From IMG/VR virus record IMGVR_UViG_3300022928_000019, positions 1 through 64,000 of that record: a stretch of 64,000 nucleotides of DNA. The stretch is one strand, 5' to 3'. Source of the stretch: a virus. The notes under the pieces are model-generated. The model was not told where the DNA came from. It searched no databases and saw nothing but the letters and a program-made list of their open reading frames with translations. The position numbers and the translations under genes are program-made. Each line of letters begins with the position of its first letter. Position 1 is the first letter of the stretch. Positions 63,835 to 64,000 of the stretch are shown here, one piece after another.

Positions 63835-64000
63835 TGAACACTATTTCCATAGATGCCGTAGGTAGGGACAAGCTATCTGCATCTGCTTTTAATATACCAG
63901 TCGCAGTAGTATCTAACCGTTTGGCAACATTCGAGCATGCGGCCTTCTCGGGTGTGTTTCAACAGACTGCAGCCGGAACACTTCCCTCATATAGTGCTAA
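63834..64000 (+). CDS. Start of a head/connector protein, 3' end outside window
   Basis: The ATG overlaps the preceding stop (TAATG). The visible 55 residues (MNTISIDAVGRDKLSASAFN and onward) show no known motif. Its place after the capsid gene suggests a head-tail connector. Confidence 0.45.
   Translation, partial: MNTISIDAVGRDKLSASAFNIPVAVVSNRLATFEHAAFSGVFQQTAAGTLPSYSA

Noticed and set aside
1-64000. Diversity-generating retroelement
   Set aside because: No reverse transcriptase or template/variable repeat pair was seen near either adhesin.

Overview
The window is most of a tailed double-stranded DNA phage genome, probably a podovirus-like temperate phage. Small and large terminase, portal, scaffold and major capsid genes lie at the right end. 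Tail, fibre and ejection genes lie at the left end. A replication and recombination operon lies between 44 and 52 kb. A tyrosine recombinase next to a 50-bp copy of the 3' half of a tRNA-Val(GAC) marks a chromosomal attachment site, so the phage can probably integrate. The host is unknown. One structural protein carries a Trp/Gly/Tyr-rich repeat that I associate with marine Verrucomicrobiota proteins, which is a weak hint. No DNA polymerase, primase, RNA polymerase, complete tRNA or CRISPR array was seen.

Layout. 1-2.5 kb (+): tail and fibre proteins. 2.5-21.2 kb (+): large virion proteins, ending in a 3632-residue polyvalent protein with a kinase-like and a metallopeptidase-like domain. 21.2-23.8 kb (+): a nuclease-like protein, a run of tiny very basic Cys/Lys/Arg-rich proteins, an HNH-like protein and a membrane protein. 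23.9-28.0 kb (-): a second tyrosine recombinase, an SNF2-type helicase and an unknown phage protein, preceded by a strongly structured RNA candidate. 28.3-39.5 kb (-): a dense accessory block of small genes that includes a C5 DNA methyltransferase sharing its DNA with a second long ORF. 39.5-40.2 kb: noncoding DNA with hairpins and 11-bp-phased repeats. 40.9-44.4 kb (+): a virion-like Ala/Asp-rich protein and small genes including an HNH protein. 44.5-52.0 kb (-): a detached LamG-like adhesin, then nuclease, dNMP kinase, SSB, DnaB helicase, RusA, a RecB/Cas4-like nuclease, a Rad52-like annealing protein and a small HTH protein. 52.2-54.0 kb: small regulators, repeats, the integrase and attP. 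54.0-64.0 kb (+): packaging and head genes.

Across the window I count 17 copies of a 22-bp directional element. It consists of a GTAACCTA half, six free bases and a TANNTWAC half, and the half-sites always start 17 bp apart. Copies stand at the head of gene clusters, and nine of the 17 are 0-3 bases from the start codon. Genes inside clusters instead use ordinary Shine-Dalgarno sites or ATGA overlaps. This looks like a phage-wide promoter or operator that produces leaderless or near-leaderless messages. It links structural, accessory, adhesin and integrase genes into one regulatory set. The DnaB/recombination operon does not start with a copy.

Four things stand out: the dual-coding methyltransferase locus, the 22-bp element, the attP site embedded in the integrase reading frame downstream of its own element, and the minus-strand structured RNA near 28.1 kb.
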